From assembly GCF_029633865.1 (NCBI RefSeq), contig NC_079219.1:17943963-18007962 (forward strand): a DNA stretch of 64,000 nt, given 5' to 3'. The position numbers and the translations under genes are program-made. Source of the stretch: Lampris incognitus. Taxonomy: Eukaryota > Chordata > Actinopteri > Lampriformes > Lampridae. The notes beneath the pieces were generated by a model. That model saw nothing but the letters and a program-made list of their open reading frames with translations. It searched no databases and had not been told where the DNA came from. The first letter of the stretch is position 1. The number at the start of each line of letters is the position of its first letter. Positions 33,611 through 45,909 of this stretch are shown here, in pieces.

Positions 33611-33683
33611 TGCCGAAACCCGGGATCGAACCAGGGACCTTTAGATCTTCAGTCTAACGCTCTCCCAACTGAGCTATTTCGGC
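33611..33683 (-). tRNA. tRNA-Phe-GAA: tRNA-Phe (GAA), canonical
   Basis: Identical to the reference Phe; all determinants intact. Confidence 0.97.
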
Positions 33684-33925
33684 ACAGAACGCAGGGGTCA
33701 AGCTTTGTAATCTTGATCTCTCCCTGCCCATGTACTATGATCTATTTCTCACGGAATGGGAGAGCATTTCTTTTAAATGTAAGAAGTGTATTTTCAAATC
33801 AACTTTGTCTCATTGGAATACACTATTTTAACGAATACTTATAACCAAGGGCTATAACTAAGTAACTACACAATTAGGTCTGGCTTGAGGCTTTAGCCTC
33901 CTTTGGGGTTCACTTGAAGTGCATA

Positions 33926-33998
33926 GGGGAATTAGCTCAAATGGTAGAGCGCTCACTTAGCATGCCAGATTCAGCGGGATCAATGCCCGCATTCTCCA
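33926..33998 (+). tRNA. tRNA-Ala-AGC: tRNA-Ala (AGC) variant with broken anticodon stem
   Basis: Five-substitution class, last of four consecutive units (F10-F13) with the same form. Confidence 0.8.
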
Positions 33999-35991
33999 AA
34001 GAGCAGGTTCTTGCATGTCTATTCAGTGTTGCCTTTGCTAAAGACTCCAAATAATGTTGCTATTGCTTGAGTTTTGAGCATGACGACAGTTGCTTTGCCC
34101 TTTCTTATTCTATTTAATTTTTTTAGCTCTTAATTTATGTTTAACATGTCCTGATGTCATTAAATTATTCTTTTTAAAAATGCATTTTTAATGTATTCTA
34201 TAGCTCTTTATGATGCCTTTATTTAAAGCCTTATACATGAAGACTTGCAATGTCAAGATGAATATAGCTAAAGTGTGGGACTTTTACATACAAATGAATC
34301 TCCATTACATTACAGCCCTTGCTGAACAAGTTCACAAAATGATGATTAAGCCTGTCCCCGCCAGGTAAAACGCTCTGTATTTCGCATCATACCGGAGTTT
34401 TAAATGTGGTGTCTGGGTGACATTCCCGCAATGGCGAGCCGGACATTATACATTGTATAGCAACCAGCAACGATTGATTTGCCCGAGCTAAACTTCCATG
34501 TAATGAAAGCGTTCGAACGCTTGTAATTGGCCAACCATCAGGGCTTTCTACCAGACAGCTTCTGGGCTTGGAAGGTATGGTAGAAAAACCTAAGAAGTGT
34601 CCAAGAACAGCTTCTGATGCTACAGAGAAAAAAAGAATTTCAGCCTTCAGAGGAAGGATTAAAGTTAAAAAAATAAATATAAATAAAAGAAAGCGATCGT
34701 TGGTGAGGACAAATATGGAAAACCAATGGTGAAGCTTTGCATCATTTGAGAGTGCTGAAAGAAGAGCATTAATAACTCTTGCTGCCAGAAGGAGGAGAAA
34801 AACATCTCTGCTTCAAGTTTAACATTTGATGATCACATTACATTAGCTTTAGGCCATGCTACTTTTTCTTTTGAAAGCATGATTTTTGAAATTCCTTACA
34901 CTTAACCAGGAGGTAATATGATATCTTAAAAAATAAATAAATACATTTAAATATAGCTTTGGACTGTTTTTTGTCTGAAGAAAGAATGGTCTCTGGTGTG
35001 ATATAAGCTATTCATAGATGTGTTTTTTGGTTGTATGTGTTACTGGAACAAAATCTGAATTTGTGTGCAATTTGAGTGAAACATTTATGTAAACATTTTG
35101 ATATGAGTATTAATATCATCCCAACTTGAACACATATGTGATCATCCATTCTCCAGTTCTGCTGTCCTTTCAGTAAAGGCAGCAGTCATGTGTCTTTCAC
35201 TGAGGGGCTTTACCAAGGCATCAACTTCATTCACTCAAGTAACAATATCACTTGCCTGAACCAAGGATAGCAAAGGAGTATGGCTTGAATGATCGAGCAA
35301 GGTGTCCTAGAATATTTTTCTGACAGCCACCTCATTATTGGAGCTAAGAAAACAAATGCATACACACACACAATCCTGCTGCATGGCCAGATTTTGCCTT
35401 TGGGAATGATTTTTTTGGAATCTTCTTTGTTCAAGTTTTCCCTGCCTATGATATTAGCTGATATGATTGAAAGCCCACTTAGCATGGGAAGGACAGTGAG
35501 ATTGACTCCCACATTCTCCTTAATGAAGCCTTTTTGATATGTGGTGCAATAGCTTAAGAAGGCATTTCCAAAAGGCCTTTCCATACCGGATATATAGCTT
35601 TAATTGAGAAGTGCGTTTTTTGGCTTTATGATCAGTCGGGCTTAGAACGTACAGTGTTTTACTGCAGTCTGTACTTTTCTTGTTTGTGAAAGGCTCAAGG
35701 CTTAAAGAAGCATTTCTTGAAGGCTTTTCCATACTGATAATTCACCTTTATGTGAGAGTGCTTTTTCCATGCTTTTGGAGCGGCTGGGCTTTGCGTGTAC
35801 AATGGTCTACTGCAGTAAGTACTTTTCTTGTTTGTGGATGTAGGCCTATGAAAACTGTGCAGACAGCAGCATTTACAAGCTTCAGTTCGAAAGGTTAACA
35901 AGTTGGAATGCAAGCAATGAACTAGAAACACACTCTGATCAATGTGAACTGACTGTCTACAAATAAGAGAGCGCGCATGTACCAGCTTGGT

Positions 35992-36064
35992 TGCCGAAAC
36001 CCGGGATCGAACCAGGGACCTTTAGATCTTCAGTCTAACGCTCTCCCAACTGAGCTATTTCGGC
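35992..36064 (-). tRNA. tRNA-Phe-GAA: tRNA-Phe (GAA), canonical
   Basis: Identical to the reference Phe even though the bases just upstream of it carry private changes. Confidence 0.97.
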
Positions 36065-36307
36065 ACAGTACGCAAGGGTCAAGCTTTGTAATCTTGATCT
36101 CTCCCTGCCCATGTACTATGATCTATTTCTCACGGAATGGGAGAGCCTTTCTTTTAAATGGAAAGAAGTGTATTTTCAAATCAACTTTGTCTCATTGAAA
36201 TACACTATTTTAACGAATACTTATAACCAAGGGCTATAACTAAGTAACTACACAATTAGGTCTGGCTTGAGGCTTCAGCCTCCTTTGGGGTTCACTTGAA
36301 GTGCATA

Positions 36308-36380
36308 GGGGAATTAGCTCAAATGGTAGAGCGCTCACTTAGCATGCGAGAGGTAGCGGGATCAATGCCCGCATTCTCCA
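36308..36380 (+). tRNA. tRNA-Ala-AGC: tRNA-Ala (AGC), mosaic of canonical and variant forms
   Basis: It carries G30A of the broken class but canonical G41, G45, G46 and T47. The result is one A30-C40 mismatch in the anticodon stem instead of two mismatches. It is either an evolutionary intermediate or a conversion product with a breakpoint between positions 30 and 41. Tertiary-contact residues in the variable loop are normal, so partial function is possible. Confidence 0.85.
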
Positions 36381-38373
36381 AAGAGCAGGTTCTTGCATGT
36401 CTATTCAGTGTTGCCTTTGCTAAAGACTCCAAATAATGTTGCTATTGCTTGAGTTTTGAGCATGACGACAGTTGCTTTGCCCTTTCTTATTCTATTTAAT
36501 TTTTTTAGCTCTTAATTTATGTTTAACATGTCCTGATGTCATTAAATTATTCTCTTTAAAAATGCATTTTTAATGTATTCTATAGCTCTTTATGATGCCT
36601 TTATTTAAAGCCTTATACATGAAGACTTGCAATGTCAAAATAAATATAGCTAAAGTGTGGGACTTTTACATACAAATGAATCTCCATTACATTACAGCCC
36701 TTGCTGAACAAGATCACAAAATGATGATTAAGCCTGTCCCCGCCAGGTAAATCGCTCTGTATTTCGCATCATACCGGAGTTTTAAATGTGGTGTCTGGGT
36801 GACATTCCCGCAATGGCGAGCCGGACATTATACATTGTATAGCAACCAGCAACGATTGATTTGCCCGAGCTAAACTTCCATGTAATGAAAGCGTTCGAAC
36901 GCTTGTAATTGGCCAACCATCAGGGCTTTCTACCAGACAGCTTCTGGGCTTGGAAGGTATGGTAGAAAAACCTAAGAAGTGTCCAAGAACAGCTTCTGAT
37001 GCTACAGAGAAAAAAAGAATTTCAGCATTCAGAGGAAGGATTAAAGTTAAAAAAATAAATATAAATAAAAGAAAGCGATCGATGGTGAGGACAAATACGG
37101 AAAACCAATGGTGAAGCTTTGCATCATTTGAGAGTGCTGAAAGAAGAGCATTAATAACTCTTGCTGCCAGAAGGAGGAGAAAAACATCTCTGCTTCAAGT
37201 TTAACATTTGATGATCACATTACATTAGCTTTAGGCCATGCTACTTTTTCTTTTGAAAGCATGATTTTTGAAATTCCTTACACTTAACCAGGAGGTAATA
37301 TGATATCTTAAAAAATAAATAAATACATTTAAATATAGCTTTGGACTGTTTTTTGTCTGAAGAAAGAATGGTCTCTGGTGTGATATAAGCTATTCATAGA
37401 TGTGTTTTTTGGTTGTATGTGTTACTGGAACAAAATCTGAATTTGTGTGCAATTTGAGTGAAACATTTATGTAAACATTTTGATATGAGTATTAATATTA
37501 TCCCAACTTGAACACATATGTGATCATCCATTCTCCAGTTCTGCTGTCCTTTCAGTAAAGGCAGCAGTCATGTGTCTTTCACTGAGGGGCTTTACCAAGG
37601 CATCAACTTCATTCACTCCAGTAACAATATCACTTGCCTGAACCAAGGATAGCAAAGGAGTATGGCTTGAATGATCGAGCAAGGTGTCCTAGAATATTTT
37701 TGTGACAGCCACCTCATTATTGGAGCTAAGAAAACAAATGCATACACACACACAATCCTGCTGCAAGGCCAGATTTTGCCTTTGGGAATGATTTTTTTGG
37801 AATCTTCTTTGTTCAAGTTTTCCCTGACTATGATATTAGCTGATATGATTTAAAGCCCACTTAGCATGGGAAGGACAGTGAGATTAACTCCCACATTCTC
37901 CTTAATGAAGCCTTTTTGATATGTGGTGCAATAGCTTAAGAAGGCATCTCCAAAAGGCCTTTCCATAACGGATATATACCTTTAATTGAGAAGTGCGTTT
38001 TTTGGCTTTATGATCAGTCGGGCTTAGAACGTACAGTGTTTTACTGCAGTCTGTACTTTTCTTGTTTGTGAAAGGCTCAAGGCTTAAAGAAGCATTTCTT
38101 GAAGGCTTTTCCATACTGATAATTCACCTTTATGTGAGAGTGCTTTTTCCATGCTTTTGGAGCGGCTGGGCTTTGCGTGTACAATGGTCTACTGCAGTAA
38201 GTACTTTTCTTGTTTGTGGATGTTGGCCTACGAAAACTGTGCAGACAGCAGCATTTACAAGCTTCAGTTCGAAAGGTTAACAAGTTGGAATGCAAGCAAT
38301 GAACTAGAAACACACTCTGATCAATGTGAACTGACTGTCTACAAATAAGAGAGCGCGCATGTACCAGCTTGGT

Positions 38374-38446
38374 TGCCGAAACCCGGGATCGAACCAGGGA
38401 CCTTTAGATCTTCAGTCTAACGCTCTCCCAACTGAGCTATTTCGGC
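38374..38446 (-). tRNA. tRNA-Phe-GAA: tRNA-Phe (GAA), canonical
   Basis: Identical to the reference Phe; full pairing, consensus boxes. Confidence 0.97.
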
Positions 38447-38689
38447 ACAGAACGCAGGGGTCCAGCTTTGTAATCTTGATCTCTCCCTGCCCATGTACTA
38501 TGATCTATTTCTCACGGAATGGGAGAGCATTTCTTTTAAATGGAAAGAAGTGTATTTTCAAATCAACTTTGTCTCATTGAAATACACTATTTTGACGAAT
38601 ACTTATAACCAAGGGCTATAACTAAGTAACTACACAATTAGGTCTGGCTTGAGGCTTCAGCCTCCTTTGGGGTTCACTTAAGGTGCATA

Positions 38690-38762
38690 GGGGAATTAGC
38701 TCAAATGGTAGAGCGCTCACTTAGCATGCCAGATTCAGCGGGATCAATGCCCGCATTCTCCA
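38690..38762 (+). tRNA. tRNA-Ala-AGC: tRNA-Ala (AGC) variant with broken anticodon stem
   Basis: Five-substitution class with the GTGTCGTATTTGC 3' flank. Confidence 0.8.
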
Positions 38763-40755
38763 AAGAGCAGGTTCTTGCATGTCTATTCAGTGTCGTATTT
38801 GCTAAAGACTCCAAATAATGTTGCTATTGCTTGAGTTTTGAGCATGACGACAGTTGCTTTGCCCTTTCTTATTCTATTTAATTTTTTTAGCTCTTAATTT
38901 ATGTTTAACATGTCCTGATGTCATTAAATTATTCTCTTTAAAAATGCATTTTTAATGTATTCTATAGCTCTTTATGATGCCTTTATTTAAAGCCTTATAC
39001 ATGAAGACTTGCAATGTCATAATCAATATAGCTAAAGTGTGGAACTTTTACATACAAATGAATCTCCATTACATTACAGCCCTTGCTGAACAAGTTCACA
39101 CAATGATGATTAAGCCTGTCCCCGCCAGGTAAATCGCTCTGTATTTCGCATCATACCGGAGTTTTAAATGTGGTGTCTGGGTGACATTCCCGCAATGGCG
39201 AGCCGGACATTATACATTGTATAGCAACCAGCAACGATTGATTTGCTCGAGCTAAACTTCCATGTAATGAAAGCGTTCGAATGCTTGTAATTGGCCAACC
39301 ATCAGGGCTTTCTACCAGACAGCTTCTGGGCTTGGAAGGTATGGTAGAAAAACCTAAGAAGTGTCCAAGAACAGCTTCTGATGCTACAGAGAAAAAAAGA
39401 ATTTCAGCATTCAGAGGAAGGATTAAAGTTAAAAAAATAAATATAAATAAAAGAAAGCGATCGATGGTGAGGACAAATACGGAAAACCAATGGTGAAGCT
39501 TTGCATCATTTGAGAGTGCTGAAAGAAGAGCATTAATAACTCTTGCTGCCAGAAGGAGGAGAAAAACATCTCTGCTTCAAGTTTAACATTTGATGATCAC
39601 ATTACATTAGCTTTAGGCCATGCTACTTTTTCTTTTGAAAGCATGATTTTTGAAATTCCTTACACTTAACCAGGAGGTAATATGATATCTTAAAAAATAA
39701 ATAAATACATTTAAATATAGCTTTGGACTGTTTTTTGTCTGAAGAAAGAATGGTCTCTGGTGTGATATAAGCTATTCATAGATGTGTTTTTTGGTTGTAT
39801 GTGTTACTGGAACAAAATCTGAATTTGTGTGCAATTTGAGTGAAACATTTATGTAAACATTTTGATATGAGTATTAATATTATCCCAACTTGAACACATA
39901 TGTGATCATCCATTCTCCAGTTCTGCTGTCCTTTCAGTAAAGGCAGCAGTCATGTGTCTTTCACTGAGGGGCTTTACCAAGGCATCAACTTCATTCACTC
40001 CAGTAACAATATCACTTGCCTGAACCAAGGATAGCAAAGGAGTATGGCTTGAATGATCGAGCAAGGTGTCCTAGAATATTTTTGTGACAGCCACCTCATT
40101 ATTGGAGCTAAGAAAACAAATGCATACACACACACAATCCTGCTGCAAGGCCAGATTTTGCCTTTGGGAATGATTTTTTTGGAATCTTCTTTGTTCAAGT
40201 TTTCCCTGACTATGATATTAGCTGATATGATTTAAAGCCCACTTAGCATGGGAAGGACAGTGAGATTAACTCCCACATTCTCCTTAATGAAGCCTTTTTG
40301 ATATGTGGTGCAATAGCTTAAGAAGGCATCTCCAAAAGGCCTTTCCATAACGGATATATACCTTTAATTGAGAAGTGCGTTTTTTGGCTTTATGATCAGT
40401 CGGGCTTAGAACGTACAGTGTTTTACTGCAGTCTGTACTTTTCTTGTTTGTGAAAGGCTCAAGGCTTAAAGAAGCATTTCTTGAAGGCTTTTCCATACTG
40501 ATAATTCACCTTTATGTGAGAGTGCTTTTTCCATGCTTTTGGAGCGGCTGGGCTTTGCGTGTACAATGGTCTACTGCAGTAAGTACTTTTCTTGTTTGTG
40601 GATGTTGGCCTACGAAAACTGTGCAGACAGCAGCATTTACAAGCTTCAGTTCGAAAGGTTAACAAGTTGGAATGCAAGCAATGAACTAGAAACACACTCT
40701 GATCAATGTGAACTGACTGTCTACAAATAAGAGAGCGCGCATGTACCAGCTTGGT

Positions 40756-40828
40756 TGCCGAAACCCGGGATCGAACCAGGGACCTTTAGATCTTCAGTCT
40801 AACGCTCTCCCAACTGAGCTATTTCGGC
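40756..40828 (-). tRNA. tRNA-Phe-GAA: tRNA-Phe (GAA), canonical
   Basis: Identical to the reference Phe; also shares the GGTCCAGC 5' flank of F15. Confidence 0.97.
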
Positions 40829-41071
40829 ACAGAACGCAGGGGTCCAGCTTTGTAATCTTGATCTCTCCCTGCCCATGTACTATGATCTATTTCTCACGGA
40901 ATGGGAGAGCATTTCTTTTAAATGGAAAGAAGTGTATTTTCAAATCAACTTTGTCTCATTGAAATACACTATTTTGACGAATACTTATAACCAAGGGCTA
41001 TAACTAAGTAACTACACAATTAGGTCTGGCTTGAGGCTTCAGCCTCCTTTGGGGTTCACTTAAGGTGCATA

Positions 41072-41144
41072 GGGGAATTAGCTCAAATGGTAGAGCGCTC
41101 ACTTAGCATGCCAGATTCAGCGGGATCAATGCCCGCATTCTCCA
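41072..41144 (+). tRNA. tRNA-Ala-AGC: tRNA-Ala (AGC) variant with broken anticodon stem
   Basis: Five-substitution class; same gene and flanks as F15. Confidence 0.8.
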
Positions 41145-43137
41145 AAGAGCAGGTTCTTGCATGTCTATTCAGTGTCGTATTTGCTAAAGACTCCAAATAA
41201 TGTTGCTATTGCTTGAGTTTTGAGCATGACGACAGTTGCTTTGCCCTTTCTTATTCTATTTAATTTTTTTAACTCTTAATTTATGTTTAACATGTCCTTA
41301 TGTTATTAAATTATTTTTTTTAAAAATGCATTTTTAATGTATTCTATAGCTCTTTATGATGCCTTTATTTAAAGCCTTATACATGAAGACTTGCAATGTC
41401 ATAATCAATATAGCTAAAGTGTGGAACTTTTACATACAAATTAATCTCCATTACATTACAGCCCTTGCTGAACAAGTTCACACAATGATGATTAAGCCTG
41501 TCCCCGCCAGGTAAATCGCTCTGTATTTCGCATCATACCGGAGTTTTAAATGTGGTGTCTGGGTGACATTCCCGCAATGGCGAGCCGGACATTATACATT
41601 GTATAGCAACCAGCAACGATTGATTTGCTCGAGCTAAACTTCCATGTAATGAAAGCGTTCGAATGCTTGTAATTGGCCAACCATCAGGGCTTTCTACCAG
41701 ACAGCTTCTGGGCTTGGAAGCTATGGTAGAAAAACCTAAGAAGTGTCCAAAAACAGCTTCTGATGCTACAGAGAAAAAAAGAATTTCAGCATTCAGAGGA
41801 AGGATTAAAGTTAAAAAAATAAATATAAATAAAAGAAAGCGATCGATGGTGAGGACAAATACGGAAAACCAATGGTGAAGCTTTGCATCATTTGAGAGTG
41901 CTGAAAGAAGAGCATTAATAACTCTTGCTGCCAGAAGGAGGAGAAAAACATCTCTGCTTCAAGTTTAACATTTGATGATCACATTACATTAGCTTTAGGC
42001 CATGCTACTTTTTCTTTTGAAAGCATGATTTTTGAAATTCCTTACACTTAACCAGGAGGTAATATGATATCTTAAAAAATAAATAAATACATTTAAATAT
42101 AGCTTTGGACTGTTTTTTGTCTGAAGAAAGAATGGTCTCTGGTGTGATATAAGCTATTCATAGATGTGTTTTTTGGTTGTATGTGTTACTGGAAAAAAAT
42201 CTGAATTTGTGTGCAATTTGAGTGAAACATTTATGTAAACATTTTGATATGAGTATTAATATTATCCCAACTTGAACACATATGTGATCATCCATTCTCC
42301 AGTTCTGCTGTCCTTTCAGTAAAGGCAGCAGTCATGTGTCTTTCACTGAGGGGCTTTACCAAGGCATCAACTTCATTCACTCCAGTAACAATATCACTTG
42401 CCTGAACCAAGGATAGCAAAGGAGTATGGCTTGAATGATCGAGCAAGGTGTCCTAGAATATTTTTGTGACAGCCACCTCATTATTGGAGCTAAGAAAACA
42501 AATGCATACACACACACAATCCTGCTGCAAGGCCAGATTTTGCCTTTGGGAATGATTTTTTTGGAATCTTCTTTGTTCAAGTTTTCCCTGCCTATGATAT
42601 TGGCTGATATGATTGAAAGCCCACTTAGCATGGGAAGGACAGTGAGATTGACTCCCACATTCTCCTTAATGAAGCCTTTTTGATATGTGGTGCAATAGCT
42701 TAAGAAGGCATTTCCAAAAGGCCTTTCCATACCGGATATATACCTTTAATTGAGAAGTGCGTTTTTTGGCTTTATGATCAGTCGGGCTTAGAACGTACAG
42801 TGTTTTACTGCAGTCTGTACTTTTCTTGTTTGTGAAAGGCTCAAGGCTTAAAGAAGCATTTCTTGAAGGCTTTTCCATACTGATAATTCACCTTTATGTG
42901 AGAGTGCTTTTTCCATGCTTTTGGAGCGGCTGGGTTTTGCGTGTACAATGGTCTACTGCAGTAAGTACTTTTCTTGTTTGTGGATGTTGGCCTACGAAAA
43001 CTGTGCAGACAGCAGCATTTACAAGCTTCAGTTCGAAAGGTTAACAAGTTGGAATGCAAGCAATGAACTAGAAACACACTCTGATCAATGTGAACTGACT
43101 GTCTACAATTAAGAGAGCGCGCATGTACCAGCTTGGT

Positions 43138-43210
43138 TGCCGAAACCCGGGATCGAACCAGGGACCTTTAGATCTTCAGTCTAACGCTCTCCCAACTGAG
43201 CTATTTCGGC
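43138..43210 (-). tRNA. tRNA-Phe-GAA: tRNA-Phe (GAA), canonical
   Basis: Identical to the reference Phe despite several private changes on both flanks, which hints at stronger constraint or conversion inside the gene. Confidence 0.97.
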
Positions 43211-43453
43211 ACAGAACATAGGGGTCAAGCTTTGTAATCTTGATCTCTCCCTGCCCATGTACTATGATCTATTTCTCACGGAATGGGAGAGCCTTTCTTT
43301 TAAATGGAAAGAAGTGTATTTTCAAATCAACTTTGTCTCATTGAAATACACTATTTTGATGAATACTTATAACCAAGGGCTATAACTAAGTAACTACACA
43401 ACTAGATCTGGCTTTAGTCTTCAGCCTCCTTTGGGGTTCACTTAAGGTGCATA

Positions 43454-43526
43454 GGGGAATTAGCTCAAATGGTAGAGCGCTCACTTAGCATGCCAGATTC
43501 AGCGGGATCAATGCCCGCATTCTCCA
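43454..43526 (+). tRNA. tRNA-Ala-AGC: tRNA-Ala (AGC) variant with broken anticodon stem
   Basis: Five-substitution class; followed by GTGTCGCATTTGC, a one-base variant of the F15/F16 flank. Confidence 0.8.
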
Positions 43527-45520
43527 AAGAGCAGGTTCTTGCATGTCTATTCAGTGTCGCATTTGCTAAAGACTCCAAATAATGCTGCTATTGCTTGAGT
43601 TTTGAGCATGATGACAGTTGCTTTGCCCTTTCTTATTCTATTTAATTTTTTTAGCTCTTAATTTATGTTTAACATGTCCTTATGTCATTAAATTATTTTT
43701 TTTTAAAATGCATTTTTAATGTATTCTATAGCTCTTTATGATGCCTTTATTTAAAGCCTTATACATGAAGACTTGCAATGTCAAGATCAATATAGCTAAA
43801 GTGTGGGACTTTTACATACAAATGAATCTCCATTACATTACAGCCCTTGCTGAAAAAGTTCACACAATGATGATTAAGCCTGTCCCCGCCAGGTAAAACG
43901 CTCTGTATTTCGCATCATACCGGAGTTTTAAATGTGGTGTCTGGGTGACATTCCCGCAATGGCGAGCCGGACATTATACATTGTATAGCAACCAGCAACG
44001 ATTGATTTGCTCGAGCTAAACTTCCATGTAATGAAAGCGTTCGAATGCTTGTAATTGGCCAACCATCAGGGCTTTCTACCAGACAGCTTCTGGGCTTGGA
44101 AGGTATGGTAGAAAAACCTAAGAAGTGTCCAAAAACAGCTTCTGATGCTACAGAGAAAAAAAGAATTTCAGCATTCAGAGGAAGGATTAAAGTTAAAAAA
44201 AATAAATATAAATAAAAGAAAGCGATCGATGGTGAGGACAAATACGGAAAACCAATGGTGAAGCTTTGCATCATTTGAGAGTGCTGAAAGAAGAGCATTA
44301 ATAACTCTTGCTGCCAGAAGGAGGAGAAAAACATCTCTGCTTCAAGTTTAACATTTGATGATCACATTACATTAGCTTTAGGCCATGCTACTTTTTCTTT
44401 TGAAAGCATGATTTTTGAAATTCCTTACACTTAACCAGGAGGTAATATGATATCTTAGAAAATAAATAAATACATTTAAATATAGCTTTGGACTGTTTTT
44501 TGTCTGAAGAAAGAATGGTCTCTGGTGTGATATAAGCTATTCATAGATGTGTTTTTTGGTTGTATGTGTTACTGGAACAAAATCTGAATTTGTGTGCAAT
44601 TTGAGTGAAACATTTATGTAAACATTTTGATATGAGTATTAATATTATCCCAACTTGAACACATATGTGATCATCCATTCTCCAGTTCTGCTGTCCTTTC
44701 AGTAAAGGCAGCAGTCATGTGTCTTTCACTGAGGGGCTTTACCAAGGCATCAACTTCATTCACTCCAGTAACAATATCACTTGCCTGAACCAAGGATAGC
44801 AAAGGAGTATGGCTTGAATGATCGAGCAAGGTGTCCTAGAATATTTTTGTGACAGCCACCTCATTATTGGAGCTAAGAAAACAAATGCATACACACACAC
44901 AATCCTGCTGCAAGGCCAGATTTTGCCTTTGGGAATGATTTTTTTGGAATCTTCTTTGTTCAAGTTTTCCCTGACTATGATATTAGCTGATATGATTTAA
45001 AGCCCACTTAGCATGGGAAGGACAGTGAGATTAACTCCCACATTCTCCTTAATGAAGCCTTTTTGATATGTGGTGCAATAGCTTAAGAAGGCATCTCCAA
45101 AAGGCCTTTCCATAACGGATATATACCTTTAATTGAGAAGTGCGTTTTTTGGCTTTATGATCAGTCGGGCTTAGAACGTACAGTGTTTTACTGCAGTCTG
45201 TACTTTTCTTGTTTGTGAAAGGCTCAAGGCTTAAAGAAGCATTTCTTGAAGGCTTTTCCATACTGATAATTCACCTTTATGTGAGAGTGCTTTTTCCATG
45301 CTTTTGGAGCGGCTGGGCTTTGCGTGTACAATGGTCTACTGCAGTAAGTACTTTTCTTGTTTGTGGATGTTGGCCTACGAAAACTGTGCAGACAGCAGCA
45401 TTTACAAGCTTCAGTTCGAAAGGTTAACAAGTTGGAATGCAAGCAATGAACTAGAAACACACTCTGATCAATATGAACTGACTGTCTACAAATAAGAGAG
45501 CGCGCATGTACCAGCTTGGT

Positions 45521-45593
45521 TGCCGAAACCCGGGATCGAACCAGGGACCTTTAGATCTTCAGTCTAACGCTCTCCCAACTGAGCTATTTTGGC
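45521..45593 (-). tRNA. tRNA-Phe-GAA: tRNA-Phe (GAA), G4A variant
   Basis: One change, G4A, gives an A4-C69 mismatch in the acceptor stem. The rest equals the reference. Probably still recognisable, with reduced stability. Confidence 0.92.
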
Positions 45594-45836
45594 ACAGAAC
45601 GCAGGGGTCAAGCTTTGTAATCTTGATCTCTCCCTGCCCATGTACTATGATCTATTTCTCACGGAATGGGAGAGCATTTCTTTTAAATGGAAAGAAGTGT
45701 ATTTTCAAATCAACTTTGTCTCATTGAAATACACTATTTTGACGAATACTTATAACCAAGGGCTATAACTAAGTAACTACACAATTAGGTCTGGCTTGAG
45801 GCTTCAGCCTCCTTTGGGGTTCACTTAAGGTGCATA

Positions 45837-45909
45837 GGGGAATTAGCTCAAATGGTAGAGCGCTCACTTAGCATGCCAGATTCAGCGGGATCAATGCCCG
45901 CATTCTCCA
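45837..45909 (+). tRNA. tRNA-Ala-AGC: tRNA-Ala (AGC) variant with broken anticodon stem
   Basis: Five-substitution class. Together with the G4A Phe, neither gene of this unit is fully canonical. Confidence 0.8.

Larger units (their letters stand above)
32760..35139 (+). repeat. Unit F13 (2380 bp), third of the triplet
   Basis: The proximal half matches F11 and F12. The distal half departs: AAGATGAATATAG near 34255, ATGGAAAACC near 34714, and the palindrome is again perfect near 34508. The triplet identity therefore ends inside this unit. Confidence 0.97.
35140..37521 (+). repeat. Unit F14 (2382 bp)
   Basis: Private variants include TAATATCATCCC just before the unit start, CTGCATGGCC near 35380 and GCACAGTACGCAAGG beside Phe. 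It contains the only mosaic Ala. Confidence 0.97.
37522..39903 (+). repeat. Unit F15 (2382 bp)
   Basis: Nearly identical to F16, and the proximal part also to F18: shared GGCATCTCC, CTGACTATG, GATTTAAAG and GATTAACTCCC. Its distal spacer has the ATG-bearing, imperfect form of the palindrome, opening a 71-codon frame at 39281-39496. Confidence 0.97.
39904..42285 (+). repeat. Unit F16 (2382 bp)
   Basis: Near-duplicate of F15. Differences by eye lie mainly in the distal spacer (TTATGTTATTAAATTATTTTTTT near 41297; GGAAGCTATGG near 41715; GGAAAAAAATCTG near 42191). Confidence 0.97.
42286..44668 (+). repeat. Unit F17 (2383 bp)
   Basis: Private changes flank its genes: CTACAATTAAGAG downstream of Phe, GAACATAGGGG upstream of it, and ACTAGATCTGGCTTTAGTC upstream of Ala, where the 6-bp hairpin is lost. 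The distal spacer resembles F16. Confidence 0.97.
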
